Position numbers and translations under genes: made by a program | Notes under the pieces: generated by a model | Told to the model about the DNA's origin: nothing | Seen by the model: only the letters and a program-made list of their open reading frames with translations | Database searches by the model: none | Shown: positions 33,651-45,005 of the stretch, one piece after another | How the letters are laid out: each line of letters begins with the position of its first letter | How positions within the stretch are numbered: position 1 is the stretch's first letter | Source: Rapana venosa | Lineage: Eukaryota; Mollusca; Gastropoda; Neogastropoda; Muricidae | Direction of reading: 5' to 3' | DNA: 64,000 bases | Assembly: GCA_028751875.1 (NCBI GenBank) | Contig: CM054157.1 | Coordinates: forward strand, 6,832,087 to 6,896,086

Positions 33651-33960
33651 ACAACACCTAGATACTCACAGCCAGTGGATAGAGGGACTGATGTATTGCC
33701 GAGTTCTATTGAAGTTGTTGTAATGGAAAGGGTTTGTGTTTGGTTCCCTACGAGCATGGCTTCGGATTTATCTGCATTTAATTTGTTCTCTGTCATCTTA
33801 GTTTTGAATATCTTCAAAAGCAGTGGACCATATTTTGTCAGGAAGACGGCAGATTTTCAAGAGGAGCACTGCTTTGAATCTGAGAGTCCATCTGCTTTGA
33901 AATCTGAGAGTCATCTGCTTTGAATCGAGAGTCATCTGCGTAAAATGATTGGAGATATGA
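33640..33960 (-). mobile_element. CR1/L2-like LINE reverse transcriptase fragment with repeated YADD segment
   Basis: On the minus strand 'SFYADDSRFK' ends a reverse transcriptase palm-like stretch (33,920-33,950). The next segments repeat it in 23-, 23- and 21-base units (33,871-33,937), giving 'ADDSQ' again. Downstream come 'NKLNADKSEAMLVGN' and 'VPLSTGCEYLGV'. The 3' part is cut off by the (ATT)n tail of the opposite-strand LINE at 33,059-33,650. Frames shift between pieces, so the fragment is inactive. Confidence 0.75.
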
Positions 33961-34119
33961 TAGTTTATTATATGGACATTTACAGACATTTGATATTTTT
34001 TGCAGTTCTATTAAAACTGAAAGGGTTGTCTGTTTCCCAATTTAGTTTCTAATGATATGAATATGCTTTTAAGAGCTTGACGTAATGAACATGTGTGCTC
34101 AAGGTGGAGGAGATGGCTA

Positions 34120-34291
34120 CATGTTGTGTGTGGTGTGAGTGTGTATATGTGAGTGTGAGGTGCATGGAGTGTGTGTGTATGAGTATGGGTGTGTGTGACT
34201 GTGTATGTGTATGGTGTGTGGTGGTGGGGGGGGGGTGGTTGGGGGTGATGGGTGGTGGGTGTGTGTGTGTGTGTGTGTGTTGTGTGTGTGT

Positions 34292-34330
<39 letters not shown>

Positions 34331-34345
34331 TGTGTGGAGTGAGTG
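34120..34345. repeat. (TG)n-rich microsatellite
   Basis: TG dinucleotides with GAG and GGTGGG interruptions; pure runs at about 34,258-34,322. Identical in unit D. Confidence 0.95.
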
Positions 34346-34354
34346 CTAGGTGAA

Positions 34355-34875
34355 AGGGATAGTCCGGTGGTTAGAGTGATGTTTTCATGATCTGCTCACC
34401 AGAGCTTTGAATCTCATTCAATAGGACTTCAGTAGGCCCATTGTGTGCCGGTGGGAACAGATGACAAAATTGAAAAAAAACGCAAACCCACGCATTAAAA
34501 AAAAAATAAAAAAAATCTCGAGCGCTTTTTGAATTGTTGCATTACAAGATTCAGCGCTATATAAATTCCATAACATTATGATATTTTATTTCCATTGGAG
34601 TTAACATCAGTGCCGTCTCACCTCCACCCCCACAAGTTCTTCATATTAGAACTATAAACAGGTCCAGTGGGCTAGTGCAAACGCACACAGAACATCTTGT
34701 GCACATGTTAAAACCAATTCGCTTTTTGGAAGAGTAGGCCATCATGTGCCAGCGGGAACAGATGAGAAAATTTACAAAACTCTGCAACACCAAAACGGGG
34801 AAAAAAACCCCCCCCTGGGAAACAAATTGTAAAAAAAGCACATGAGTCTTTTTCCATAACCTTGAAATAAATGAA
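34355..34875 (+). mobile_element. Nested SINE copies with a LINE-type 3' tail
   Basis: A diverged SINE head ('gggatagtccggtggttaga', then 'tttgaatctcattcaat') is separated from its body, which resumes at about 34,590 ('gagttaacatcagtgccg') and runs to 'ataaccttgaaata'. In between lies a shorter insert: 'ccattgtgtgccggtgggaa', an A-rich stretch, 'gagcgctttttgaattg', then 'gcgctatataaattccat', the 3' signature of the local CR1/L2-like LINEs. The insert looks like a SINE body carrying a LINE tail. Confidence 0.7.
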
Positions 34876-34941
34876 CACCACACACACACACCACACCACA
34901 CACACAACACACACACACACACACACGCACACACACACACA
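34876..34941. repeat. (AC)n microsatellite
   Basis: AC/CACAC run directly after the SINE 3' end. Confidence 0.9.
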
Positions 34942-35756
34942 GAGGATTCAATATTCTCAATTGGTTTCTGGTTCCTTTTTTTCTTTCAAACCCACAATGT
35001 TACACACCAACCTGATAATAAATGACCCACACCACCACCCAAGACTTCTTCCCCCACCAATGGACTGACTGAATTTATCACACAGCACCCTTCTTCATTA
35101 TTTGCCATGTATTACATACAGACACCAACGGCGGTCCACTGCCCAAAGAAAAGCCCACCAAGTCCTGAGATGTTCCAAAGTTCACGCTTCACGACCCACC
35201 CCAGGCAGTGGGTGCACAGAGCAAATGAATGGCTCGGCGAGATGGTCGCCAAAGGCACAGGCCTTCCGTGATTTCTGTCGCTCGTGCAATAAGCTTGCGT
35301 GGTGTTTTGGATTGGGCTCCATTCTTCCCTCTCTCTGGGGTAACTCGTCATTACGTGACGCAATTGTCTGACTAATTACTCTGACTGCCATATTGCTGTC
35401 TGTGGGGTATTAATTGGTAACGTGGAGAGAATTTATTGCTACTGATGTGAAGGAGAGAAATTTTTTTTTTAGAGATTAGTTCACAAGCAAATGCTGATAT
35501 TTTTATGGGAAAAGGCTCAAGGGAAATTTTAAGTGTCGTAGTGGGTTTGTGAATGATTAATGTGTGATTTGATAACCCCTGATGAAAAACATTAATGATA
35601 ATGTATTATCGTTTAAAATAATGATACGACAATTGTAATGTAATGATGATAAAATGTTAATCAAAATTATTAGTTTAAGTTATTATCATTATATGGTAAA
35701 CAGTAATTAAGAACAAAAAGTATCAAGAAAACATTACACGTCTTGGTGGTACATGA
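34942..35756. other. Spacer, no gene recognised
   Basis: About 0.8 kb of mixed sequence turning AT-rich after 35,440. An 89-codon ORF at 35,102-35,371 (and overlapping minus ORFs) has no recognisable domain. Identical in unit D (51,271-52,085). Confidence 0.5.
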
Positions 35757-35766
35757 ACACACACAA

Positions 35767-35797
<31 letters not shown>

Positions 35798-35880
35798 AAT
35801 ATAAAATAAATATATCTATATATATATATATATAAAATATATAATATAATATAATATATATATATATAATATATATATAA
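35757..35880. repeat. (AC)n followed by (AT)n microsatellite
   Basis: AC run to about 35,793, then AT/ATA repeats to 35,879. The AT part can extrude as a cruciform. Confidence 0.95.
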
Positions 35881-35984
35881 GGCTCGCCCATGTGCGCGCA
35901 CACCGCATTTTTTTTATTTATCAAAAACTGAGCATGAATATCTCTTCAAAAAGAGCTAGTCTCCTCTTCAATCAGTCAATATCC

Positions 35985-36130
35985 ACCGAACCCCCACCCC
36001 CCTCCCCCCGCCATCCACCCCCCCCCCCCACCCCCCCCCCACCCCCACCCCCCTCCACCCCTCCCCCCACCCCCCCCTCCCTCGCCGCTCCCCCCCCCCC
36101 CCCACCCCCCCACCCCCCCAATATCCACCC
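35985..36130. repeat. Poly-C-rich tract
   Basis: Runs of 5-14 Cs separated by single A, T or G bases. The 136-codon Pro-rich ORF across it (35,892-36,302) and the Gly-rich minus ORFs are artefacts. Several G-runs on the minus strand could form G-quadruplexes. Confidence 0.9.
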
Positions 36131-36295
36131 CCCACACCTAACCCATCGCTCCCCAACCAGCAGCAGCACCTCCCACCCCAATCGGAACCCATCCCCTTGC
36201 CCATTACGTTTTTTTGATATTTTGCTAAAATGGACAGTACTGGAGTCAAGCCAACAATCAAGTGTGTTAGATTTTCAGCAATCAACAATCAGATT

Positions 36296-36387
36296 AAAAT
36301 AATAATACATGTTGATAATAATAATAATATTAATAATAATAACAGCAATAATGATAATAATAATGTTGATATAATAATAATAATAAA

Positions 36388-36419
<32 letters not shown>

Positions 36420-36545
36420 ATAATAATAATAAATAATAATAATAATAATAATAAAAATAATAATAATTAATATTATTATTATTAATTATTATAAATATCA
36501 ACATTATTATATTATGTTGATAAAAATAATAATAATAATAATAAA
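36296..36545. repeat. Expanded (AAT)n microsatellite at LINE tail
   Basis: AAT/ATT triplets in both orientations, including a self-complementary stretch near 36,460-36,490. Asn/Ile/Tyr/Leu ORFs here are repeat readings. Confidence 0.95.
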
Positions 36546-36692
36546 GTAAATGGAATTTAATAGCGCTATATCTTGCAGAGACAAATCAAAGCGCATGCAC
36601 TCAACTCATTCTGACACAGTCATACAACCAGTGACAAGCAATAGTTCCATCAAGTCCAAATGTGCACACCCGCAACACACACACAACACGCA

Positions 36693-36728
<36 letters not shown>

Positions 36729-37204
36729 CCAAACACCCAGGCCGGGCAATAGAATCTTGCTGTTGAAGGCAGGGAAAAACTATGAGATGAGGCAGGAGGG
36801 GAAAATCTTAGGTTTGAAAAAATAAGTCTTGAGACTGGATTAAAAGTGTCATAAAACGCTTTTGGCGAGAGAGAGAGGGAATCATTCCCACATCACTGGA
36901 CCAGAAATAGAGAAAGAGCGACGGGCCGAGGTGGATTGGTTTGAATCATAGGTATTCGTAAGACAAGGAATCAGCAGCAGAGCGTAGAGAACAGAAGGAG
37001 TGTACAATGAAGACATTCACAGAGGTAGGGGGCGGGTGTTGTTTGTGAACATTGTAACAGAGAGTACTGATCTTATAGTTTACTCCCTCACTGTGGCACA
37101 GGCAGCCAGTGTAGAGATTGCAGAGAGGGGTAATAGCTCAGATTTTTTCTTTCTGAGATAAAGACAGCTGCAGAGTTTTTGTATACGTTGAAGGGAAGAT
37201 GAAA
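36296..37204 (-). mobile_element. CR1/L2-like LINE 3' end with expanded (AAT)n tail (unit C)
   Basis: Reading minus, 'NSAAVFIS', 'LPLSAIS' and 'SLHWLPV' (37,085-37,185) belong to the C-terminal part of the LINE protein, followed by a degraded remainder to about 36,830. The 3' UTR contains (AC)n at 36,660-36,725 and the motif 'ggaatttaatagcgctatat' (36,551-36,570). The (ATT)n tail is expanded to about 250 bases (36,296-36,545). Its 5' break is an (AAT)n run at 37,205-37,266. Confidence 0.8.
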
Positions 37205-37490
37205 AATGATATAATAATAATAACAAATATGTAAAAAATAAATAATAATAATAATAATAATAAAAATGTATGGAAATGGGTCTAGTAATTTCAAAAAGGG
37301 AATCAGACATGGTTGTTTGTTTTTTTAAAGAATGTATGAACTTAACACTATCCTACCCTGCATTAAGGGAGAGAACCCCTCTTTCCCTCAGTACACAAGC
37401 ACTGTGTGCATTTGTCTGCTAAGTACCCATTAAGAGGGGTGATAAACAGAGGAAGGGTTTAGTAGTTGGTTGGCTACCCTATTCTCCAAT
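37205..37490. other. (AAT)n run and spacer before SINE
   Basis: (AAT)n at 37,205-37,266, then mixed sequence without recognisable features. Confidence 0.6.
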
Positions 37491-37822
37491 GGGGGACGGG
37501 ATAGCTAGTGGTTCATAACATTGCGCTTGCACACAATCTGTCGACCCTGTTTCGAATCCCGTTCAAGGGAATATATTCTCTGGGAGTTAACAATAAGTGC
37601 AGTACCCCCACTCTCACCCAATAGTCCTACGGATGAGACTATAAACCTAGGTCCCGTGTTGGGCGAACCGCACGCAAAATATCTTGCGCACACTTAAAAT
37701 CCTGTTCCGCTTTTCGTAAGAGAGGCCGTTGTGTGCCGGTGTGAACAATGACAGAATTTACCAGCGCATACACACGAGACAGGATGTAAAATTGCACACA
37801 AGTGCTTATTCCCCATGACATG
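37491..37822 (+). mobile_element. Uninterrupted tRNA-derived SINE, about 330 bp (unit C)
   Basis: Starts with 'gggacgggatagctagtgg' (box A-like), followed by a box B-like 'gtttcgaatcccg' and the body blocks 'gagactataaacctaggtcc', 'cgcacgcaaaatatcttgcg' and 'gttccgcttttcg', then 'ggccgttgtgtgccggtg'. It ends near 'aagtgcttattcccc'. This is the best template here for the length and order of the family, without inserts. No protein is encoded. Confidence 0.85.
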
Positions 37823-38097
37823 TCAGACTGTCAGCTGTCACCAAATGATAGTGTAATCAAAGAGGGGAGCAAGCATGCCTCATGAGGAGAGAAAGTGCTT
37901 TGACCATGGTATCACAGACATGCTTATTGTTTTGCCTTGTTAAGCACTCAAATGCATGCATAGTTGTATATAAAGAGGGGGATGGGGGGATTGCTGGTTA
38001 GTTGTGGCCCAGAACGCTGTGAAGTTTCACACCTTGCGTCCGAGAAACTGATTTTTTTTTTCGTGATTAAAAACTTGACGTGTAGTCTACAGGACTG
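37823..38097. other. Spacer, no gene
   Basis: Mixed sequence; nothing recognised. Confidence 0.5.
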
Positions 38098-38218
38098 AAC
38101 ACACAACACACACACACACACAACAACACAGACACATACCACATCACACAAACATAAAACCACATCACACACAACACACACACACACCACACACCACATA
38201 CGCACACACACACACACG

Positions 38219-38249
<31 letters not shown>

Positions 38250-38378
38250 ACCAACTCCCAAACCTTTCCTCTTCCCGTACAACAAACTTCCCCTCACCCC
38301 TAGTCTTTTGTGTCAACATCAAATTTAGTGAAGAGAGGTAACACGAAATCGAACACACACACACACACACACACACAC

Positions 38379-38414
<36 letters not shown>

Positions 38415-38591
38415 ACACACACGAAACGCAAAACACACACACACACACAACACACACGCACTCACACAACATAACACACACAAAACACACACAACACACA
38501 CACACAGCACACACACAAGACACACACACACATATCAGAACATGTGGTGTGTATGTGGTGTTTGTTTGTACACACTCACATGCACACACAA

Positions 38592-38625
<34 letters not shown>

Positions 38626-38880
38626 CCACATATAAACGCAAAACACCACACTCAAACGCCACACAATACACACACGCACACACACAAAACACCACAAGCA
38701 TACACACTCATAACACACACAACACAACACACACACACAACACAAACAACACACACACATATCAGAAACGTGTGTGAGTGATGTATGTGGTTTGTGTGTT
38801 GTTAACACACACACACACACACACACCACACACACAACACACACACACACTACACACACACACACAACACATACCACACA
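38098..38880. repeat. Compound (AC)n microsatellite cluster
   Basis: Several AC arrays (38,098-38,250, 38,350-38,530, 38,570-38,760, 38,800-38,880), separated by short spacers and a small inverted TG segment near 38,765-38,800. ORFs of up to 155 codons (Cys/Val or His/Thr) are artefacts. Identical in unit D. Confidence 0.95.
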
Positions 38881-39282
38881 CGTCTGAAATCACTATTAGT
38901 GGAAGGACGTTAAACTTAAGAACTAACACACACAGGCAATATTAGTCACCAATTCATACTATTTTTCCTCACAAGATAATTAAGTAAAAATTTAATTCTG
39001 ACAAAAATGGATTCAGCCCCGTCATACTCTTTGCCAAGTGAGCAAAGAATCAAGATTATCAAACATTTCCTAATCCTTCTCCCACTCCCCCCTCCCCCCC
39101 CCCCCCCCACTCCTGTCAGTCCCATAAGCCCTCTGTGTCCAGATGTGGTAGATGTCTGTTTGTGTCTGCAGCAGACGACTGTTAAACGGCTTTTGCTGTC
39201 ATATCGTTCTTTGCAGTCTGCTGCCCAGAGGAAATTGAATTAAAACCGCCTCGTGATTTTGTCCCTCTGTAGAAAGCTTGTT
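38881..39282. other. Spacer with a poly-C run, no gene
   Basis: A 78-codon ORF begins at 39,007 and passes through a C run (39,085-39,110). Its first 20 residues look non-repetitive, but no domain can be supported. Confidence 0.4.
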
Positions 39283-39431
39283 AAGATGGAAGGATGGAAT
39301 GGATTGGATGGATGGACTGATGGATGTGTGTGGTATGTATGTAATGGAGGGATGTATGTAGGATGGATGTTGTGTATTATGTAATAACAAGTATATGTAA
39401 TGTATGTGATGTTATGTATGACAATGTTATG

Positions 39432-39464
<33 letters not shown>

Positions 39465-39560
39465 TAGGTATTTATGTATGTTAGTGTGTGTTATGTATGT
39501 AAGTATGTATGTATTATGTGTGTGTGTGTGTGTGTGGTGGTGTGTGCTGTGTGTGTAATG
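39283..39560. repeat. (GGAT)n / (GTAT)n / (TG)n tetranucleotide complex
   Basis: GGAT repeats, then GTAT repeats (clear run at about 39,430-39,460), then TG. Minus-strand His/Ile/Tyr/Thr ORFs are artefacts. Confidence 0.9.
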
Positions 39561-41329
39561 TATATATGGCCTGCCCTTCCTGGATGCGTGCAACATATGC
39601 ATGCATTTTGTATATTCTGTCTGTCTGTCTATCTACTATGATCTATTACTTTTTGTCTTATTTCCTTCTATTTTTCCTTTCTTATTTATTATACAATTGC
39701 TTTAGCTTAATTGGTCTTATTTACACTCTTGTTTGTTGCTAAAAAACCAGCAAGGAAGATGATAATTATAAAAGTAGTGAGTGAAGACTTGCAAAATATG
39801 AGCTGTGAGATAACACATATTAATTTTTGGGGTATTATGGTTTATCTGCTTTGCCAAATGAATATCACAATCCGCTAACTGTCACCATTTAAAGAAAAGG
39901 GGGAAATGAAGATTTTGTCTAAAGAAAATACAATCTCCTCAGTCTTATGTGTTTATAGTCCTTTTTATTTTATTTTTGAGCAACTACTAGTTTCATCTTG
40001 AAGTCTTGTCTGTTAAATTTGATTCATCAAAGCATTTGGGAAAATGAATCCTCTATCTGAAATTGTATGTTGATATTTTTGGGGTTACGTCACGTTAGGT
40101 GTATAGGTATAATCAAGTTTGAAATTAATATTTTCTCTAAGCTGATTCCAACATCAGCTATGTCAGGAAATTAAGTGAATGTTGTTTGTATTGGGCGTTT
40201 TATTTTCTGGTCTTAGCGCCTTCACCACAACTATGATAAAATTGAAGACGAAGCTAATTGATCGATAGGAAGATGTCAATGTTCAGAGCGTGGGTATTGG
40301 ATAACTGACGCTCATTTTGAAGAAAAAAATCAGCCTTGTTGCCGAAAAGTTCATTAATGTCTTCATTTTCAAAATTTATCATGTATAGTCCATGACTAGC
40401 AAAGATTTTTTTTATGTGGGTCTGATCTATTATATGTGTGTTACAGTTGATAGCTCTGAACCATACTTGGACTATGAGGAAATACAACCATCATTAAACA
40501 AAACTCACCAACCAAACAAAAATTCAAATTATTCCCCCTTGTGATTTTACTGTATACATCAATGTAATGAGACTAGCACAAACCCCTATCATTATACATT
40601 TTCTGATGAATGAGATTCATTATCTTTCCAAACAGTAAAGTTAATGACATTATATTAGAACCTTGCTTCTCGCTTTGTTTTGAGTTAGCAAAACATAATT
40701 TATTTCCATGATAGACACAACTAAAACCAATGGCTACATTATAGCATAAACGCTACCTTTAGAATTTAATTTTCAAAAGAGGTAACACAAGGATTGCCAT
40801 TAAAGGCATTTCCTCTGCGTATTTCTTTTTTACTTCAGTGATTTTTTTTCCATACAGGAACACGATTACGTGTAAGAGATGCTCACTGTGATAAACTAAA
40901 GTAAGGATATTTACTCTTCAAACTCAGAGAGCGCGGTTGAGACGAAATAATTAGGAAGAACCAAACTTAATCAGTGATGAAAGAAAAACATGTATCACAT
41001 AGAAAAATAATTCCGTGAATCGTTGTGCCTGAATGGTCTGAAGCTATCGATGGCTCTTGGAAAAGGGAGATAAAATTACAGTTGTTCCTTCCATTCATTA
41101 CTGGCTCAAAATATACCATTGTAAGTGAAAGTAGCCACATGCAAACAGCGCGAAGGGGGGGGGGGGGGCCGTTCGCTAATGAGTACTGGGTGACACTGGG
41201 CTGTCTTGAACTTGAGGACAGGAATCTACGCTCACTCAGAGACTGAATGAAGTGTTTTGTGAAGGTAAAGACAATCATAAAAATATAGAATGACTAATCC
41301 ATCGAAGCAGTTGTCATAGAAAGTTTGAT
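39561..41329. other. AT-rich region, no gene recognised
   Basis: Almost 1.8 kb of AT-rich sequence with few repeats and a G-run at 41,155-41,168. ORFs reach only about 100 codons. The last part (about 40,967-41,278, minus) may be more of the LINE that forms the neighbouring inverted-repeat arm, but this is weak. Confidence 0.5.
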
Positions 41330-42050
41330 TTCCTCTTTATTCTTCATGAGACAGGCAACCAGTGGGTGTAACTACAATACATTACGATAATTACATCAGT
41401 GGTTTTATTCCTCAGATCAAGTCAAGATTCAAATGATGAATACTTGGTATGAGTGAATCATAGATGTTGGTAAAAAAACCAGACGAAAAGGACTCCAAGC
41501 ATGAACACGTTTAAGTCATAAGCATGAAATGACGAAAGTTGTAAAAAATGACTCCTAGCATCAGTGGAACAAGTGTCTGTGGGATACAACCGTAAAGTCA
41601 TCTGTGGATATACCTGTAAATGTCAATGTGGAGTAGCAGCAGGACTGGCAGATATGGTTTAGAAAATCCGCTAACTTGGTCTAAGTTTAGAATGTTTTTC
41701 CTGTTCTGATTACACTCTAGAAACGCCACAGAAGCCTACTATAACTGTCTGACTTTATTTATGGCGTTGGCTGCACGCCAGGTCCGTCTCCAGTGTTAGG
41801 GTGGGCTTGTAGAGGTTTGTACCTACAAACTCCGGTAGTCTTTAACTTCCGTGTTTGTCTTAGGGATGCAGGGTGTACTACATGCGTTTTCCCGAGAGGT
41901 CTGGTGATTAGTATTCCACTCTTCTTGAAGCTTGATGGTATCTTTGTTTGCGAGTTTGAAAACATATATTTTGTATCTTCAGTGTCGTCATCTTTGTATT
42001 TTGATGTAGGTGCGAAGGTAGACTACTGTGATGTTGAAAGGAGATTACTT
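41330..42050 (-). repeat. Left arm of a large inverted repeat (unit C)
   Basis: The reverse complement matches 44,340-45,005 with moderate divergence. Shared blocks include 'ctctagaaacgccacagaag', 'agtctttaacttc.gtgtttgt', 'gacgaaagttgt', 'tcaagattc' and 'tttattcttc.tgagacaggc'. The outermost part encodes a decayed LINE-like 'LYWLPV' block in the other arm. The rest of the element is unclassified. Confidence 0.75.
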
Positions 42051-42157
42051 TGGGGTGGCTGATGATTGGACTGCTGGAATAGTGTGCTACAGATTAGCAT
42101 GTTCGACATTTTTTTCTTTTGTGTATAGAAACCCAAGACCATGCATGTGTTTTATAT

Positions 42158-42185
42158 TATATATATATTTATATTATATATATAT

Positions 42186-42257
<72 letters not shown>
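42158..42257. repeat. (AT)n microsatellite with short (CA)n
   Basis: Long ATAT run with one ACACACAC interruption. Slightly different in unit D (58,500-58,604). Confidence 0.95.
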
Positions 42258-42260
<3 letters not shown>

Positions 42261-42624
42261 ATGACGAAAATAAAGTACTGGACTATTGCCATTTGTCATG
42301 TTTTTAACAGCTGTTGGTTTCTCTTTCAACAAAGACCAAATATATGTTACGGCTATCCTTCCATTTCATTGGCCAAGTTAGAGAGTAGGTCAAGTCTGCT
42401 GGTCACTTTTCTTTTATTCTTTAAAGTCTTTGAGGTTTGTTCCCCAGACAAACAAATCATACTGTTCTTATGTTAGTTCTTTACATGGTTGTTTCATTTA
42501 TGGAGACTGTCTTTTAACACCTCAACTTTCTCCGAAGTTGGGATACATCCACTTTAATGATGAGCAAAAGTTCCGTTACATATGCAAAGATAATCTCACC
42601 ATTGCTAAGCCTCAAGATTTCTAG
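42258..42624. other. Spacer inside inverted repeat, no gene
   Basis: Mixed AT-rich sequence. Readings of 64-111 codons have no recognisable domain and are broken differently in the two copies. Confidence 0.5.
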
Positions 42625-42664
42625 CCAGGAACACACACACCACACACACACACCCACACACGCA

Positions 42665-42715
<51 letters not shown>
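42625..42715. repeat. (AC)n microsatellite
   Basis: AC/CACACAC run of about 85 bases. Confidence 0.95.
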
Positions 42716-42799
42716 TAACTGTCCATCGTATAGGGGTTTCATGTCCTTTTCAGACTTGTTTCTATCAGGTTTTCACACAGCAAAGAACACAGAGACAAA

Positions 42800-43218
42800 G
42801 AAATGGAAGAAAAGAAGAAGAAGAAGAAGAAGCGAACAACAACAACAACGACGATCGACGACGACGACGACAACAACAAGACAAGAACGAGAAAACAGAA
42901 GCCAGAAAGACTAAATGTTTAAAAGGAATAAAGCAAGGAAAAATGGTAGAACAAGCGGACAAAAACTTCTTCTTGTTGTTCTTCTTCTCCTCCTTCTCTC
43001 TTCTTCTTCTTCTTCTTCATTCATCTTCTTCTTCATCTTCTCCTTCTTCTTTCTTCTCTTTCTTCTTCTTCTTCTTCCTTTCTTTCGTCTTCCTTCCTTT
43101 CTCTTCTTTCTTCTTCTTCTTCTTCTTCATCTTCTTTCTTCTTTCTTCTTCTTCATCTTCTTCTTCTTCTTTCTATTTCCTTCTTTCATTTTCTTCTTCT
43201 TCTTCTTCTTCTTCTTCT
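42800..43218. repeat. Opposed (GAA/ACA/GAC)n and (TTC)n arrays
   Basis: A purine-side block, GAA then ACA then GAC then ACA (42,805-42,880), is followed about 85 bases later by a long TTC-rich block (42,964-43,218). GAA and TTC are complementary, so the strand could fold back. Poly-Ser/Phe/Leu ORFs here are repeat readings. The arrays differ in purity between units C and D. Confidence 0.95.
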
Positions 43219-44339
43219 CCCTTCACAAACTGGACAATATCACGACATGTAACAGCAAGCGAAAGTGGGAGGCATGTAGGGCCTTCATCACCCAGATTGA
43301 AGGGATGGAAGGGATAAAAAGGAACACAAGAAGGAAGCGAAGATGTCTGGCTGCTTTCATCCCATAACTGTGGATCACAGAATCCACCGTCTCCAGTGTG
43401 ATCTGGCAGACCAACGTCCGCCTATTTTTAATTAACCTCTGGAGTGAAGGTCCTGCACTTCTTTTCTCTACTTCCTCCCCCCCTCCTCCCCCCTCTCACC
43501 CCCCTCCCCATCTCATCCCACCTTTCACTGCTTTCAGTGTTTATACCTCACACTGTGGGTTCCTTTATTTTCAGTTCCCTCCTGTAAGAAGTCACCAGAA
43601 ACAACGTCTTCTGTACGTGAGTAAAGAGTTCAGTGTTGTAAAGAACCGGGTAATAACAGGTTGATATTGCATCCCCACCATCAAAAGATGCCCTGCAGTA
43701 TTTGGCAGATAATGCAGTGCTGGAAGATAGTATTTTACCATGCCCACGTTCACACAACTACTATATATAGACTGTCTTTATCTAGGTTAATGCCAGTCCC
43801 CACTATTTATTGGCAATAGCGAAATATGTGTAATATCGATTTTTAGCTATCAGTTTTTTAATAAGGCATGATAGCATTCATTAACACTGGCTCTGATCAC
43901 CTTCACAAATCTAACCACACAATATTAGTATATCTTGCCTTAGTCCTGAAACAAGACATTGTAAGTAACAGAATGTGTATGAAGAAAAAAAATCGTTCCA
44001 CAGTTACACCTGTTTATTCACATAGTAGTGCAATGGATGATACTCGTGGGAATTTTATATTGAGAATTGATCCAGATATTTTTAGTTGTAACTTTTAGTT
44101 ACCTAGATTACATCTTCAAGAACGACAATGATGTGGAAAGAATAGTTCAGAAACATTTCGTCTATGTAAATAAATAAGGTCTTAAAGATATAACATGTGA
44201 AATGGCCTTCTTCCTATTTGAACATGGAATCGCGTAAACATAAACATGAACTGGATTTCTATACAAACGTTATTGGGAGCCCTATAGCTATTACCTTTAT
44301 CACATCAGAGTAATCATCATACACCTAAAAGCATTAATC
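43219..44339. other. Loop of inverted repeat, no gene recognised
   Basis: Mixed sequence with a C-rich stretch at 43,455-43,515. ORFs of 63-88 codons have no recognisable domain. Confidence 0.5.
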
Positions 44340-45005
44340 TTTTAACGTCACAATGGTTGAAGCGTTTTGCACCTACACAAAACTATAATGATGAAGACAT
44401 GTTTTCAAGATCGCAACCAAGGATACAAATCTACAAAGGAAGTGTGTAATTTCGATGCCTGGGTCTGTTTGGAAAAACACAAGTGGCATATACCAAAACC
44501 CTTACAAACACAGAAGTTAAAGACTACTGGAGTTTGTAACCTGTAAAAGAACTCCGCATGCACACCAATAGCAACAAAGCAGCTTGAAGATGGACCTGGC
44601 ATACAGCCCACGCCATCAAACGAAGTCAGACAGATTATAGTACGCTTCTGTGGCGTTTCTAGAGTGGCGTCAGACAGGCAAACATCTAAACCTAGACTTA
44701 TGCAGAAATTCATAAACCACATCTGCCAGTTCTGCCGCTATTAGACACTGACTTTACAGTGTATCCACACACACTTGTCCACTGATGCCATGATTCACAT
44801 CACAACTTTCGTCTTTTCACGCATCACAACTTTCACCATTTCAAGTCCTTTCTGTTTGGTTGCAAAATTTGACTATCCATTCCCGAATCTTGACTCGTTC
44901 TGTGGAAAACAACCCATTAATACACACTGATGAATTGTGTCTACATCTCTACTGGCTGCCTGTCTCACGAAGAATAAAGTATAAGATCAGATTTTTCATC
45001 TGAAA
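44340..45005 (+). repeat. Right arm of a large inverted repeat (unit C)
   Basis: Partner of 41,330-42,050. The right half reads as a decayed LINE on the plus strand: 'STDAM' (about 44,780), 'LDYPF'-like sequence, then 'LYWLPVSRRIKYKI' (44,950-44,993), the conserved end of CR1/L2-type proteins. The left half is an unclassified repeat that gives 'VRQIIVRFCG' in one frame. Confidence 0.7.

Noticed and set aside
35102..35371. 89-codon ORF with mixed composition and overlapping minus ORF
   Set aside because: No recognisable motif, no splice or promoter context, identical in the duplicate so no evidence of selection.
39007..39243. Possible transposase helix-turn-helix start (ORF beginning MDSAPSYSLPSEQRIKIIKH)
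   Set aside because: Only about 20 non-repetitive residues resemble an HTH start, and the frame then runs into a poly-C tract; not enough to call.
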